Shown: positions 1 to 9,616, numbered from the stretch's first letter. The stretch: 64,000 bases of DNA from an uncultured Alphaproteobacteria bacterium (GCA_943787175.1 CALSLK010000015.1:1-64000); one strand, 5' to 3'. Translations and numbers: made by a program. Notes: generated by a model not told the origin, from the letters alone.

Positions 1-1
1 T

Positions 2-383
2 GTTCTGCCCACGGCAGGCCATGACGTCAGTTTGGAGCCGGACTGGGGTTACTTCACGACGCTGTATCCCAACATCAACGTGCCGCTGCTGGATACCTTC
101 ATGAAGATCAACCTGGCGGTTCCAGTGGCACCTGGCGTGACAGAACTCCGGCACCTGCGGTTCTATTCACCTGAGGCCGTCGCGCATGCGGGCTTTCAGG
201 CCGAGGAAGACGCCGTGCAGGAACTGTTCGATGTGGTCCATCACGAGGACAAGATTGCCATTGAAGCCGTGCAGTCAGCACGCCGCAGCCCGGTCTGGCG
301 CCAGCACTACTACGCACCGTTCTGGGATGACCTGCATTGCCGATTCAATCCAGCTTGTGATGGCAGACATGGAACGCTGCTGA
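2..383 (+). pseudogene. Rieske-type ring-hydroxylating oxygenase alpha subunit, C-terminal part, with a frameshift
   Basis: The reading frame is open from the first bases of the window, so the N-terminal Rieske domain lies outside. What remains fits the C-terminal catalytic (Ring_hydroxyl_A) domain: a LYPNINV strand, then FDVVHHEDKIAIEAVQ, which matches the family's late helix with a conserved E/D-x-x, then SPVWRQHYYAPFWDDLHCRFN. At about 343-347 the frame is lost. Removing one C from AATCC restores RFNQLVMADMERC and a stop at 383, a natural-looking terminus. Enzymes of this family hydroxylate aromatics or demethylate quaternary amines using a partner reductase. The substrate cannot be told from this fragment. 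The family call rests on motif similarity only. Confidence 0.55.
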
Positions 384-417
384 TGGCTGTGGTTGGAAGG
401 GCGGAGGCTATTGAGCA

Positions 418-711
418 TTGGATAAACACTCCCATATGCCATCCATGAACACGCACAAAGCACTGCCATCCGTCCCTGAGGTTTTGATTGGCAGTGGCGG
501 CGCTGCGGCACTTTTTGATGCCGCCGTGGAATCCGCCCAGGCCCAGATTGATGACGCCAACCGCCGCTTCACACGCGCTGGGGTCGCCCTGGCCGATGGG
601 CGTTCGAAGGCCTGGCTGGAACGTGCAGACAGTCCCTTCCTTGATGAGATCGATGCCGTGGCACGGGTGTCCGTCGTCAGAACATTTGGGACGCGTGAGC
701 TCGTTTTCTAA
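418..711 (+). pseudogene. Unrecognised gene truncated by the IS3 element (possible C45-like acyltransferase N-terminus)
   Basis: About 80 codons of native sequence run up to base 667. The last codons (VRTFGTRELVF) and the stop at 711 lie inside the IS end, so the 3' part is lost. Starts are possible at 418 (TTG, with GGAGG about 10 bases upstream), 436 or 445 (both ATG). The segment ending in WLERADSPFLDEIDAVAR faintly recalls the N-terminal region of peptidase C45/acyl-CoA:6-APA acyltransferase-like proteins. I would not rely on that. It follows the Rieske gene closely in the same direction, so it may belong to the same catabolic operon. Confidence 0.4.
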
Positions 712-740
712 TTGAGTATCTGGCTCATCTTGATTTGATG

Positions 741-1715
741 TTAAGCCGCTTGTTGTTGATGGTTCAAGCGGCGGGTTTGGATGGTGAGTTTTTTGATCTT
801 TTCCCTCTTTTCGATGATGGCTGTGTGGCGCCCGAAGTAAGCATCCGATGGTGTGACGTTGCCAATGCTCTCGTGGTAGCGATGGTTGTTGTAATAATCC
901 ACGAAGGTGCCGATCTGGTTTTCGAGATCGCCCTGCAGATAGTAGTTTTCCAGCAAGATCCGGTTCTTGAGCGTCTGATGCCAACGCTCGATCTTACCCT
1001 GGGTCTGCGGGTGATAGGGTGCACCGCGAACGTGCTCCATACCCTGGCCTTCAAGCCATTCGGCCAGATCGCCGGATATATAGGACGAACCATTATCGCT
1101 GAGCAGCCGGGGTTTATGGATGACCTCGGCCTGGTCGCAGCCTGATGCTTCCAACGCGAGTTCCAGTGTCTGGGTCACATCGCCCGCCTTCATGGTGGTG
1201 CACAGCTTCCAGGCGATGATGTAGCGCGAGTAGTCGTCGAGAATGGTCGACAGATAGAACCATCCCCATCCGATGACCTTGAAGTAGGTGAAGTCGGTCT
1301 GCCAGAGCTGGTTCGGAGCTGAGGTCTTGTCCTTGAACTCATTCGCTGCCTTGATGACGATGAAGGCCGGGCTGGTGATCAGGTCGTGGGCCTTGAGCAG
1401 CCGGTAGGCAGACGCTTCTGAGACAAAATAGCGTCTCGTGTCAGTGAACCTCACGGCCAGTTCCCTGGACGATAGTTCCGGCTCATCCAGGGCCATCTCC
1501 ACGATCTGCTGGCGCACATCGTCGGGGATGCGGTTCCACACCCGACCGGGGCCACTGGTGCGGTCATCAAGGCCGCCTCCACCTCGATACCGGTCGTACC
1601 ACCGGTAAAACGTCGTGCTCGGGATGCCCAGCTTATCCAACGTCCGCCGGACCGGTAGATGAGAGCCTTCGACCAGCCTGATGATTTCCAGTTTCTCAGA
1701 TGCGGGATATCTCAT
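741..1715 (-). CDS. IS3-family transposase OrfB (DDE catalytic subunit), copy 1
   Basis: A 324-residue rve-type integrase core. The N-terminal part is a helix-turn-helix (TLDKLGIPSTTFYRWYDRY). The catalytic triad is visible as D in WQTDFTY (about residue 140), D in LLSDNGSSY (about 206) and E in GKIERWHQTLK (about 242), matching the D-D-35-E spacing. Its ATG overlaps the TGA of orfA (ATGA), and it lies in the -1 frame relative to orfA. The functional protein is therefore probably an OrfAB fusion made by frameshifting. It differs from copy 2 by one substitution (Ala versus Val in SEAS-A/V-YRLL). Confidence 0.95.
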   Translation of the reverse strand: MRYPASEKLEIIRLVEGSHLPVRRTLDKLGIPSTTFYRWYDRYRGGGGLDDRTSGPGRVWNRIPDDVRQQIVEMALDEPELSSRELAVRFTDTRRYFVSEASAYRLLKAHDLITSPAFIVIKAANEFKDKTSAPNQLWQTDFTYFKVIGWGWFYLSTILDDYSRYIIAWKLCTTMKAGDVTQTLELALEASGCDQAEVIHKPRLLSDNGSSYISGDLAEWLEGQGMEHVRGAPYHPQTQGKIERWHQTLKNRILLENYYLQGDLENQIGTFVDYYNNHRYHESIGNVTPSDAYFGRHTAIIEKREKIKKLTIQTRRLNHQQQAA

Positions 1716-2086
1716 TCCTCGTCTCCCCCATCCCCGATCATGCTTTTTTTGAGTAACCGGTTCTCCAGTATCTGTTCGGCCAGCGCCTCCTTGAGATCGC
1801 GGGCTTCGACACGCAGTGTCTTAACCTCGGGACTGCTGGCCTGACGCGCCGTGTCGCCGGCAAGGCGCTTCTTGCCAGCCTCCAGGAACTCCTTGGACCA
1901 ACTGTAATAAAGACCCTCGGCGATGCCTTCATGGCGACATAAAGCCGCGATGCTCTCCTCGCCGCGCAGGCCCGATAACACAATCCGGATCTTCTCCTCA
2001 GCCGAATAACGCTTGCGCGTCTTGCGCCGAATGTCGCGGATGGCCTGTTCTGCCGGGTCGCTCTTGCTCATGGTTTTCTGCCTCAT
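1712..2086 (-). CDS. IS3-family transposase OrfA (DNA-binding subunit), copy 1
   Basis: A 124-residue protein with a helix-turn-helix over YSAEEKIRIVLSGLRGEESI and LCRHEGIAEGLYYSWSKEF, followed by a C-terminal heptad-rich helix (VEARDLKEALAEQILENRLL) typical of the OrfA leucine zipper. It binds the IS ends and pairs with OrfB. ATG codons at 2086 and 2071 are both possible starts. Near the 3' end the minus strand has a run of seven A's (1744-1750), a plausible slippery site for -1 frameshifting into orfB. Confidence 0.93.
   Translation of the reverse strand: MRQKTMSKSDPAEQAIRDIRRKTRKRYSAEEKIRIVLSGLRGEESIAALCRHEGIAEGLYYSWSKEFLEAGKKRLAGDTARQASSPEVKTLRVEARDLKEALAEQILENRLLKKSMIGDGGDEE
1744..1750 (-). 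promoter_or_regulatory. Probable -1 programmed frameshift site between orfA and orfB
   Basis: Seven consecutive A's followed by G on the coding (minus) strand. Codons LKKS are read in the orfA frame. A one-base slip backwards on the A run leads into the orfB frame without meeting a stop before the orfB ATG. A-rich slippery runs upstream of the orfA/orfB overlap are usual in IS3 elements. The same run is present in copy 2. I did not model a downstream stimulatory structure. Confidence 0.6.
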
Positions 2087-2172
2087 CTTCGTTCCCTACG
2101 GTCACTACGATGAGCCAGAAAACTCCCTTATGAAAAACACCCAATCTGTCCCAAAGGCGCTGACGGCAGACA

Positions 2173-2988
2173 CGTTGTCGGTCATCCAGAACCGTTCGTC
2201 GCGCAACCTGCGTCCGCGCAGGTGTCTGGGCGTCGTGCGCGGCGCGCCGGGATGCACCGCATCGGCGAGGGTGCAGTCGAGCCTGCGGAAGTCGAGCGCC
2301 ATGGCGGCCGCCGCCTCGTTGGCAAACACCATGCACCGCTCCAGCTGGCGCGAGCGTGTCAGCCCAAGCCGCGCCAGCACCGGCGCCAGCGCCTCGCGCT
2401 CGGCATCGGTTTCCGCGCGCACGACCAGCAGGCGAATGTCCCAGACGCCGGGCTCCAGCGAGGCCAGCACCGCAAGCTCGGTCCCCCTGGTATCGAGGCA
2501 CAGCAGGTCGATGGTGCGGCGACCCTCTGCGTGCTGATCCATCAACCCGGCAAGGGGTGAACGCGGGAACTTGAACCTTCTGCGTCGCTTCGGGCATCCG
2601 CCCGTATGGGCCATAAAGCGCTGCAAGCCTGCCCACGGAAGGCGCGCGCCCCCCGGTCGCCAGCCCCAGCGGGTCGGCATGGACGGTTACCGTCGGCCCC
2701 GTTGCTTCGGCCACAACAGCGCCATGCACGCAGGTGGCACCCGGCCGGTTCTTCTCCAGCAACGCGGCGTGTTCGGGATGCGCCTCGGTGCAGACGCCTC
2801 GCCATCCCAGGGTGTCGAACAGCGCCGTTGCGGAACCGAAACGCCCGTCGAACGCGCCGATATCGACATAGGAGCCCGCAGCTTGCTCCAAGCCGAAAAA
2901 GGTCAGCGCCAGGAAAGTCCTCGCCCTCGTGGCCGCGAAAAGAGCCAGGCGGGCTGGGGGCTTCTGGGCTAGCGGAATTCAGGGACAT
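2173..2988 (-). pseudogene. FkbM-family SAM-dependent methyltransferase, C-terminus cut by IS3, two frameshifts
   Basis: The intended product starts at ATG 2988 (MSLNSASPEAP) and reads FRGHEGEDF, then after a one-base insertion near 2921 (TTT for TT) LALTFFGLEQAAGSYVDIGA. This is the SAM-binding motif I region of FkbM proteins. A second one-base insertion near 2553 separates KVQVPAFTP from LAGLMDQHAEGRRTIDLLCL, where IDLLCLDTRGTELAVL is the family's D-x-x-G-x-E-x-x-x-L signature. The gene runs into the IS at 2172, losing its end (DERFWMTDN is the last native sequence). FkbM enzymes O-methylate sugars or polyketides. The substrate is unknown here. Confidence 0.75.
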
Positions 2989-3131
2989 ACGTGGTTCCAA
3001 TGTGGTCGCAGCATTCTCGCCACTCCCCCGTTTCTTAGCGGGCCTGCCTTGCCTATAGTGGGGGCAACGCCACATAGACGGGCAAGGCCCGTTCGGGTCA
3101 GTCCAACACATAAGGGATCAAGAGGGGAACC

Positions 3132-4590
3132 ATGAACCTTTCCGACAGCACGCTTTTCCGCCAGCAGAGCTACATTGACGGTGCCTGGTGCAATGCCGAC
3201 AGCGGCGAAACCATTGATGTGCGCGACCCTGCCACGGGGTCGACGCTGGGCACGATCCCCAAGATGGGCACGGCCGAGACGCGCCGCGCCATTGAGGCTG
3301 CGAACAAGGCGCTGCCGGCATGGCGTGCAAAGACGGCCAAGGAACGCGCCGCGATCCTGCGCAAATGGTTCAACCTGATGATGGAAAACCAGGAAGACCT
3401 GGCCGTCATGATGACCATGGAGCAGGGCAAGCCGATGGCCGAATCCCGTGGCGAGATCGCCTATGCCGCCAGCTTCATCGAGTGGTTCGCCGAAGAGGGC
3501 AAGCGCATCTATGGCGAGACCGTGCCCCAGCATATGGCCGACCGCCGCATCATTGTGCTCAAGGAGCCGATTGGTGTGGTCGGGGCGATCACGCCCTGGA
3601 ACTTCCCCAGCGCCATGATCACCCGCAAGGCCGGGCCTGCTCTGGCCGCGGGCTGCACCGTGGTCTGCAAGCCCGCGACCGAAACGCCGTATTCTGCGTT
3701 CGCGCTGGCCGAACTGGCCGAACGTGCCGGTGTGCCCAAGGGCGTGCTCAACATCCTGACCGGCAAGTCCTCGGAAATCGGTACGGAAATCACCGCCAAC
3801 CCGATCGTGCGCAAGATCACGTTCACCGGCTCGACCGAGATCGGCAAGATGCTGATGGAACAGTCGGCCGCGACCGTGAAGAAGGTCACCATGGAACTGG
3901 GCGGCAACGCACCGTTCATGGTCTTTGATGATGCCGATCTGGACGCCGCGGTGCGAGGGTGCGATGCTCTCGAAGTTCCGCAACATGGGTCAGACCTGTG
4001 TCTGCGCCAACCGCATCTATGTGCAGTCGGACGTCTACGACGCCTTTGCCGACAAGTTCGCTGCCGAGGTCGCCAAGCTGAAGGTCGGCAACGGCCTGGA
4101 AGACGGCGTCACCCAGGGCCCGCTGATCAACTCCGGCGGTATCGACAAGGTCGAGGAGCACATCGCCGATGCGCTCTCCAAGGGCGCACGTGTGATGACC
4201 GGCGGCGAGCGCCACGAACTGGGCGGCACCTACTTCCAGCCCACGGTTCTGGCCGATGTGAACCCGCAGATGATGGTCGCGCGCGACGAGACCTTCGGTC
4301 CGCTGGCCCCGCTGTTCCGTTTCGACACCGAAGCCGAGGCGATCCAGCTGGCCAACGATACCGAGTTCGGTCTGGCCAGTTACTTCTACAGCCGCGATAT
4401 CGGCCGCATCTGGCGTGTCAGCGAGGGCCTGGAATACGGCATCGTCGGCGTCAACACCGGCATCATCTCCACCGAGGTCGCCCCGTTCGGCGGCGTCAAG
4501 GAATCGGGTATCGGTCGCGAAGGCAGCCACATGGGCATCGAGGAATATCTCGAAGCCAAGTATGTCTGCCTTGCCGGCATCGACAGCTAA
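3132..4590 (+). CDS. gabD: NADP-dependent succinate-semialdehyde dehydrogenase (one apparent frameshift)
   Basis: Oxidises succinate semialdehyde to succinate at the end of the GABA and 4-hydroxybutyrate routes. About 485 residues, the usual family length. Visible motifs: ITPWNFPSAMITRKAGPAL (NADP site), FTGSTEIGK, the general base in MELGGNAPFMVF (about residue 260) and the catalytic Cys in NMGQTCVCANRIYV, whose QTCVCANR context is typical of GabD. At about 3954 one extra base (GTGCGAG for GTGGAG) shifts the frame. Removing it joins DADLDAAV to EGAMLSKF without loss. GGAACC lies just before the ATG. No gabT or regulator is adjacent. Confidence 0.88.
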
Positions 4591-4618
4591 GGTCTTGCCA
4601 GTCAGCCCGTTTCTCCTT

Positions 4619-4734
4619 CGTGTCACCCCGGACCAGCGGCCTTGTGCCGTCTGGATCCGGGGCCTCGAACGTTCAGCGCATGCCTTTCGAGGTCCCGGCT
4701 CGCAGTCGCGCTGCTCCCCTGGCCGGGATGACAC
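4619..4734. repeat. Palindromic intergenic element
   Basis: Outer arms TGTCACCCCGG (4621-4631) and CCGGGATGACA (near 4723-4733) are complementary apart from one mismatch. An inner pair CCTCGAA (4663-4669) and TTCGAGG (4685-4691) gives a nested hairpin. This resembles the CCGGGATGAC-type elements scattered in alphaproteobacterial intergenic regions. It fills most of the gap between gabD and the ABC transporter. Confidence 0.55.
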
Positions 4735-4749
4735 AGGAGGCATGGTAAC

Positions 4750-5705
4750 GTGACCGAGACATCTTCGGCTTCGTCTGTCATTCGGTCGAAGACCTGATCT
4801 TCGACTACGCCACCGTGCGTGCGCTCCACGGCATTACGCTGGAGGTCGAGGCGGGCTCCGTCACTGCGCTGGTCGGGCCCAACGGGGCAGGCAAAACGAC
4901 GCTGCTGCGTTGTCTTGCTGCACTCGACACGCCCTATGCCGGACGTGTGCTGATCGAGGGCGAGGATGCCCATGACGACCCCCGTCAGGTCCATCGCAAG
5001 ATCGGTTATCTCTCGGATTTCTTTGGTCTTTATGACGAGCTGACGGTGCGCCAGTGCCTGCGGCATGCCGTCGCCATGCACGGGTTTTCCGGGGCCGAAG
5101 AGATCGACGCGGTGGCGCGCGTGGCGACCCAGCTTGATCTTGAAGAGCTGATCGAACGCAAGGCCGGTGAATTGTCACGCGGCCAGCGCCAACGCCTGGC
5201 GATTGCCCAGGCGATCGTGCATCAGCCTTCCATCGTGCTGCTGGATGAGCCGGCTTCGGGGCTTGATCCCCTTGCGCGCCAGTCGCTGTCGGTTCTGCTG
5301 TTGGGGCTGCGTGATCAGGGCATGACGCTGATTGTTTCATCCCACATTCTGGCCGAGCTGGAAGATTACTCCAGCCACGTGCTGGTCATGGACAAGGGCA
5401 GACTGGTCGAACATCGCTCGATCCTGGGCGATGGCGGCGCACGTCTGGGCTTTCTGGCTCTGGAACTGGCCGAGCCGTCCGATGGACTCGAAGCGCTGTT
5501 GTCTGGAATGGATGAGGTCGAGGACGTGGCATCGGTTGATGCGCTCAACCTCACGTTCCGCGCTCCACTGGATGCCAGCTTCCGGAGCGATCTTTTGAAA
5601 CAGCTGGTGGCCAAAGGCGTTCCGGTCGCCGGACTTTCGGAAAAACGCATGGGCCTGCGCGAGATCTATCGCGAGGTCGCCACCAGCGACGAGGGCAGGA
5701 CATGA
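4750..5705 (+). CDS. ABC transporter ATP-binding protein (one apparent frameshift near the start)
   Basis: Walker A GPNGAGKTT (about residue 44), Q-loop region around KIGYLSDFFGLYDELT, signature LSRGQRQRLAIAQA, Walker B IVLLDEPASGLDP and the switch His in SSHILAELEDYS are all present. The GTG at 4750 with AGGAGG upstream gives TETSSASSVIR. One missing base near 4785 then separates it from VEDLIFDYATVRALHGI, the expected first strand. If read unshifted, the protein must start at GTG 5' of RALHG (4815) and lacks that strand. Its stop overlaps the permease ATG (5702), so the two form an ABC-2-type exporter operon. The cargo is unknown. Confidence 0.85.
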
Positions 5706-7165
5706 CGCTCAACCCCGAACTGCGCCGCTACCTTTGGCTGGAACTATCACCCGGGCGTCTGATTCTGATGCCGGTTGTTCTGGGGCTCATCCTGTTGCTG
5801 ATCGGCGTCTGGACTTTCGATGGTTCCAGACCCGGCGGCGGCCCGGACTTCCTGGGCACGATCTCGGGTACGGCATCGGCTGGTTATGTGCTGCTTGTGC
5901 TGTTCCTTGGTGCGCGTGCCGCCGCCAACGCCATGGTGCGGGAAGTGGCCGAGCGAACGTGGGATCAACAGCGCCTGTCATCGACCGGCGCATGGTCCAT
6001 GACCTGGGGCAAGCTCTTCGGCAGCACGATCTATGTCTGGTACGGCTGTGCCATCCTGCTGGTGGTCACGCTGACCTCCATGACTCTCTGGGACATGCAC
6101 TACGAAGGCGTTTCGTCTGAAACCGGCGAAACCATTCCATTAACGCTGGTGCAGCTCACCGTCGGTTTGGTTGCCATGACGATTCTGGTCGAAGCGGCTG
6201 CCATTCTTGTGGTGATGACAACCGTCAGCCGCCGCGAAAGCGCGCGCCAGCTCGACGTCACGATTGCCCAGATTGTCGTGTTTGTGGTGGCCGTCGGTGC
6301 CGTGGGCACCCTGAGCGATCTTCAGGGTGGTGAGACCGTCTATTGGTACGGTCACGGCTTCCATGCGATCTGGTTCGCGGTTGTCAGCCTGGTGTTGTTT
6401 GCCCTCTGGTCGGTGATCGGCCTGTGGCGGCGCATGCGCGTGGAACTGCAGATGAAGAACATGCCGGTCATGTGGCCGTTGTTCGTGTTGTTTTCCGGCA
6501 TCTGGCTTTCCGGCGTGATTTTGGGTGAAGAGACCGGCAACACGGTGACCCTGACGGTGCTGATCGTGACGGTCACATCCATGCTCTCGACCTATGTGCC
6601 GGCCGTGCTGGAACGGATGGATCCCGTGCATCTGCGCCGCCTGATCGGGACCCTGCAGGAACGACGGTTTGCCCAGGCAATCCGTCACGCACCGTTATGG
6701 GTGGTTGCCCATGGCATGACGCTGATTGGCGTCGTTCTGAGCGTGGTTCTTCTGCTGGTCAGCACGCCTGGCGTGTTGCTGGAGGAAGCCCAGGAGTATG
6801 CAGACGTTGACATACCAGGCATTGCTGCTGGAACGCTGGTCGCCTGGTATCTTTTCATTACCCGCGATCTGCTGTTGCTGATGTTCTCCTGGCTGGGCAA
6901 ACGCACGCGCCGTGCATTCACGACCTGGCTGATCTGGATGGCGCTGCTGTATGGCCTGGCACCCATGATCGTGGCCGCCATTGGTGGTTACATGTTCCTG
7001 CCTGCCTTTGCGCCATTCTGGGATGTGCCCTACGCCAACTTTGCGATCCCGCCGATCCTCTGGCCCATTGCCGAAGTCATCCTTGTTGCCCTGTTGCTGC
7101 GCTGGCGCTGGAAACGTTACGCCTCAGCCACGGTTGCCCAGACATCGACAGGTGAGGACGCCTAG
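5702..7165 (+). CDS. ABC-2-type transporter permease
   Basis: A 487-residue polytopic membrane protein with about ten to twelve hydrophobic segments (for example LILMPVVLGLILLLIGVW, YVLLVLFLGARAAANAMV, MTILVEAAAILVVMTTV, AIWFAVVSLVLFALWSVIGL and a C-terminal pair before RWRWKRYAS). The context ATG-TGA overlaps the preceding ATPase gene by four bases, so it is very likely the partner permease. The motif MVREVAERTWDQQRLSSTGAWSM in the first cytosolic loop is like the coupling region of ABC-2 permeases. Its stop overlaps the end of the convergent sulfatase gene by four bases. Confidence 0.8.
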   Translation: MTLNPELRRYLWLELSPGRLILMPVVLGLILLLIGVWTFDGSRPGGGPDFLGTISGTASAGYVLLVLFLGARAAANAMVREVAERTWDQQRLSSTGAWSMTWGKLFGSTIYVWYGCAILLVVTLTSMTLWDMHYEGVSSETGETIPLTLVQLTVGLVAMTILVEAAAILVVMTTVSRRESARQLDVTIAQIVVFVVAVGAVGTLSDLQGGETVYWYGHGFHAIWFAVVSLVLFALWSVIGLWRRMRVELQMKNMPVMWPLFVLFSGIWLSGVILGEETGNTVTLTVLIVTVTSMLSTYVPAVLERMDPVHLRRLIGTLQERRFAQAIRHAPLWVVAHGMTLIGVVLSVVLLLVSTPGVLLEEAQEYADVDIPGIAAGTLVAWYLFITRDLLLLMFSWLGKRTRRAFTTWLIWMALLYGLAPMIVAAIGGYMFLPAFAPFWDVPYANFAIPPILWPIAEVILVALLLRWRWKRYASATVAQTSTGEDA

Positions 7166-8682
7166 TTCTCCAGGTCGGTGATCGAATCATACGCCCAGGC
7201 GTTGTAACCCACGCCGCTGCGCATCCAGCGATCATCGGGGTTGGCTGATTCACGGTAATCCCAGTCGGGTGCCGTTCCCGTTGTCTTGTGTGCACGCTGG
7301 ACAAACAGGCGGCGTTGCTGTGACAGGCGGACATCACGTGCCAGGGCTTCGACATCCCAATGATCATGGATGCTGTCTTGCAACGCGGCTTCCACGTCGG
7401 CGACATGGGGCTGACCGGCGATGTTGGTGACCTCATCGGGGTCACTGGCCAGATCAAACAGGATGGGCGGGTCAATCGCGCTCCAGATGTATTTGAAGTT
7501 CCCCTGCCGGATCATCAGGACCGGCCCCGGCGTGCCTTCGCAGGTGAGCTCACCGAGCAACGGGCGCTCTGGCAGTGGCTTCGCCATGCAGGATGGCCGG
7601 TGACAGATCCATGCCATCGGGTGGATCGACGAAATCCGTCTCCATGCCTTCGCCGGCCAGCCCCATGAGGGTCGGCAGGAGATCGACCAGAGATGCCAGC
7701 CCTGGGATACGTGCGGCTCCAAAGCGGGCAGGGCAGGAGACGATCAGGGGAATCCGGATCGCGTTTTCATAGAAAACCTTCTTCATCCAGAGTCCGTGAT
7801 CGCCCAGCATTTCGCCGTGATCCGAGGTGACGATGACGATGGTGTTGTGGGCCTTGCCCGTGTGTTCCAGGGCATCGAGCACCAGCGCCCATCTTTGCAT
7901 CGACATAGGACGTCGCACCCCAATAGGCGCGCCGGGCATTGCGGATCTGGTCGTCGGTAACCGTCATACCCTCCATGGCGTACTGCCTGCGCATTGCCTG
8001 GGAATGGGGGTCGTTGACCGTGGGTGTCGTCGGCAGGGGAATTTCTATGTCGTCATAGAGCGACCAGAATGGTTCCGTGCAGGCAAAGGGATCATGAGGG
8101 TGGGTGAAAGACACCGTCAGCAGGAACGGTTGCTCGCTTTCTTCCTGTTCCCTTGAGCCAGGTACACGCGCGCTCGGCAACCTGTTCGTCATAGTCGATC
8201 TGCACGCTGCCGGTGCAACGCCCGGCTTTCACCACCGCATCAGGTCCGCCCGCATCGGTGTGTTCGCGGGCATCCCAGTCTGCTGTCCAGGCGAAATCAC
8301 CGGGATAGATGTCGCTGGTGACCCGTTCGTCAAAGCCATGAAGCTGATCGGCACCGACAAAATGCATCTTGCCAGACAGGCAGGTGCGATAGCCCAACGC
8401 ACGCAGATAATGCGCAAAGGTCGGCAGGGAGGAGGGTAGTTCCGCGCCGTTGTCATAGGCCCCGATGCGCGAGGCAAGGCGTCCGGTCATCATGGAGAAG
8501 CGGCTGGGCGCGCAGAGCGGGAAATTGCAGTAGTGATCCTCGAACACCACGCCCGTCGTCGCCAGCCGGTCGATATGAGGGGTGACCGTGAAGGGATGCC
8601 CGTAACAGGAAAGCGCTGCGGCCGAGAGCTGATCGGCCTGGAGGATCAGGATGTTGGGACGCTCATCCGCCTCAGCGGTCAT
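7162..8682 (-). pseudogene. betC: Choline-sulfatase-like enzyme, three apparent frameshifts
   Basis: Hydrolyses choline-O-sulfate to choline and sulfate. The N-terminus NILILQADQLSAAALSCYG holds the metal-binding D, and Cys57 in CAPSR is the residue converted to formylglycine. SGKMHF and SDHGEMLGDHGLWMKK are further active-site blocks. The tail KYIWSAIDPPILFDLASDPD and WDYR match BetC proteins. One-base insertions near 8152 (AAGGGAAC), 7880 (ATGGGCG) and 7588 (GCGCCCG) break it into four pieces. Removing one base at each rejoins a continuous protein of about 505 residues with nothing missing. It may be intact in the organism if these are sequence errors. No betAB genes are adjacent. Confidence 0.82.
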
Positions 8683-9616
8683 AATTCACCGGCGTGGCGT
8701 GCCAGCCTTCATCGTGTTTTTTCCAGTACTCGGCATGGACCTTCCGGCTGATCGGGCCGGGTGATCCGTTCGAGAGCATGCGTTCGTTGATCTGACGGAT
8801 CGGCATGACACCGCCGGCGGTCGAGGCCATGAAGATTTCGTCGGCATCGAGCAATTCCTGGCGGCTGATGTCACGCTGTGCATGGGGCAGGCCCATCATT
8901 TCGCACAGATCATGCACGGCCTTGCGGGTGATGCCTTCGAGCGCCCCATGGGTCGGGCTGGTCACGACGCCGTCGAGCACGGCAAAGATGTTGGAACCGG
9001 GACATTCGGCGACAAAGCCGTCGGCCCCGAAAAGAACGGCATAATCGGCGTCCTGATCCTCGACCTCGAACAGGGCATTGGTGAAGTCGCCCCAATGATA
9101 GTTCTTGATTGTGGGATCAACGGAATCCGGCGCGATGCGCGGGGCCTGGGCGGTGATCATGCGTGCACCGGTTTCCTGGATTTCCGGCTTCATGATCCAG
9201 ACGAAGGGAATGGCATAGCAGATCAGCCGGTTGCGACCCTTGAAGTTGCTGGGCAGGCGTTTGGGCCAGGTGGGATCGGGAATGCCGCGCGTGAGCACCA
9301 TGGCGACATAAGAGTCCTGAAGGCCCGAGCGGGCGACGCAACCGTGCAGGATATCGGCAAGCCCGTCGCGGCTGACCGGCAGTTCCATACGCAGGCCTTC
9401 GACCGAATGGGCAAACCGGTCGAGATGATCCTCCAGACGGAAGAACTGACCCTTCCAGACATGAACAACGTCATAGGTCACATCCGAGCGGGTGAAGCCC
9501 CAGTCGAAGACCGACAGTTTGGCTTCGCTGGCTGGAACAAATTCCCCATCCTGCCAGGCTGCGCCCTTTGACCAGTCGATGGTGGGCTCAAAGTCATGCT
9601 TTTCGACAGCTGCCAT
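8672..9616 (-). CDS. Class IV PLP-dependent aminotransferase (branched-chain or D-amino-acid type)
   Basis: A 314-residue fold-type IV transaminase. Visible blocks: FDWGFTRSDVTYDVVHVWKG (N-terminal domain), TIKNYHWGDFTNALFE carrying the likely PLP lysine, GFVAECPGSNIFAV and FMASTAGGVMPIRQIN. The start ATG at 9616 follows GAGGAGGCC. An in-frame upstream extension to 9757 would overlap the divergent CDF gene and is unlikely. Its end overlaps the sulfatase start by 11 bases, so the two are co-transcribed. IlvE, D-alanine or aminodeoxychorismate-lyase-like activity cannot be separated from sequence alone. The loss of a typical RxR substrate loop argues against classical IlvE. Confidence 0.8.
   Translation of the reverse strand: MAAVEKHDFEPTIDWSKGAAWQDGEFVPASEAKLSVFDWGFTRSDVTYDVVHVWKGQFFRLEDHLDRFAHSVEGLRMELPVSRDGLADILHGCVARSGLQDSYVAMVLTRGIPDPTWPKRLPSNFKGRNRLICYAIPFVWIMKPEIQETGARMITAQAPRIAPDSVDPTIKNYHWGDFTNALFEVEDQDADYAVLFGADGFVAECPGSNIFAVLDGVVTSPTHGALEGITRKAVHDLCEMMGLPHAQRDISRQELLDADEIFMASTAGGVMPIRQINERMLSNGSPGPISRKVHAEYWKKHDEGWHATPVNYDR

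Larger units (their letters stand above)
668..2172 (-). mobile_element. IS3-family insertion sequence, copy 1 (complete, about 1.5 kb)
   Basis: The ends begin TGTC and finish GACA, with imperfect terminal inverted repeats at 668-693 and 2147-2172 (shared TGTC, CGTCAG, TTTGGGAC blocks). A second inverted pair, CTGGCTCATC, sits at 720-729 and 2109-2118. The left border is fixed by comparison with copy 2 (62736 onward): the two copies diverge exactly one base outside base 668. Inside are overlapping orfA and orfB read from the minus strand. No 3-5 base target duplication is visible (flanks CGGG on the left, CGTT on the right), which suggests recombination after insertion. It truncates genes on both sides. 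Confidence 0.93.

Noticed and set aside
2979..3986. A long minus-strand reading frame of about 335 codons opposite gabD
   Set aside because: It has no recognisable family, reads across the opposite strand of a clear dehydrogenase, and such frames are expected in GC-rich DNA.
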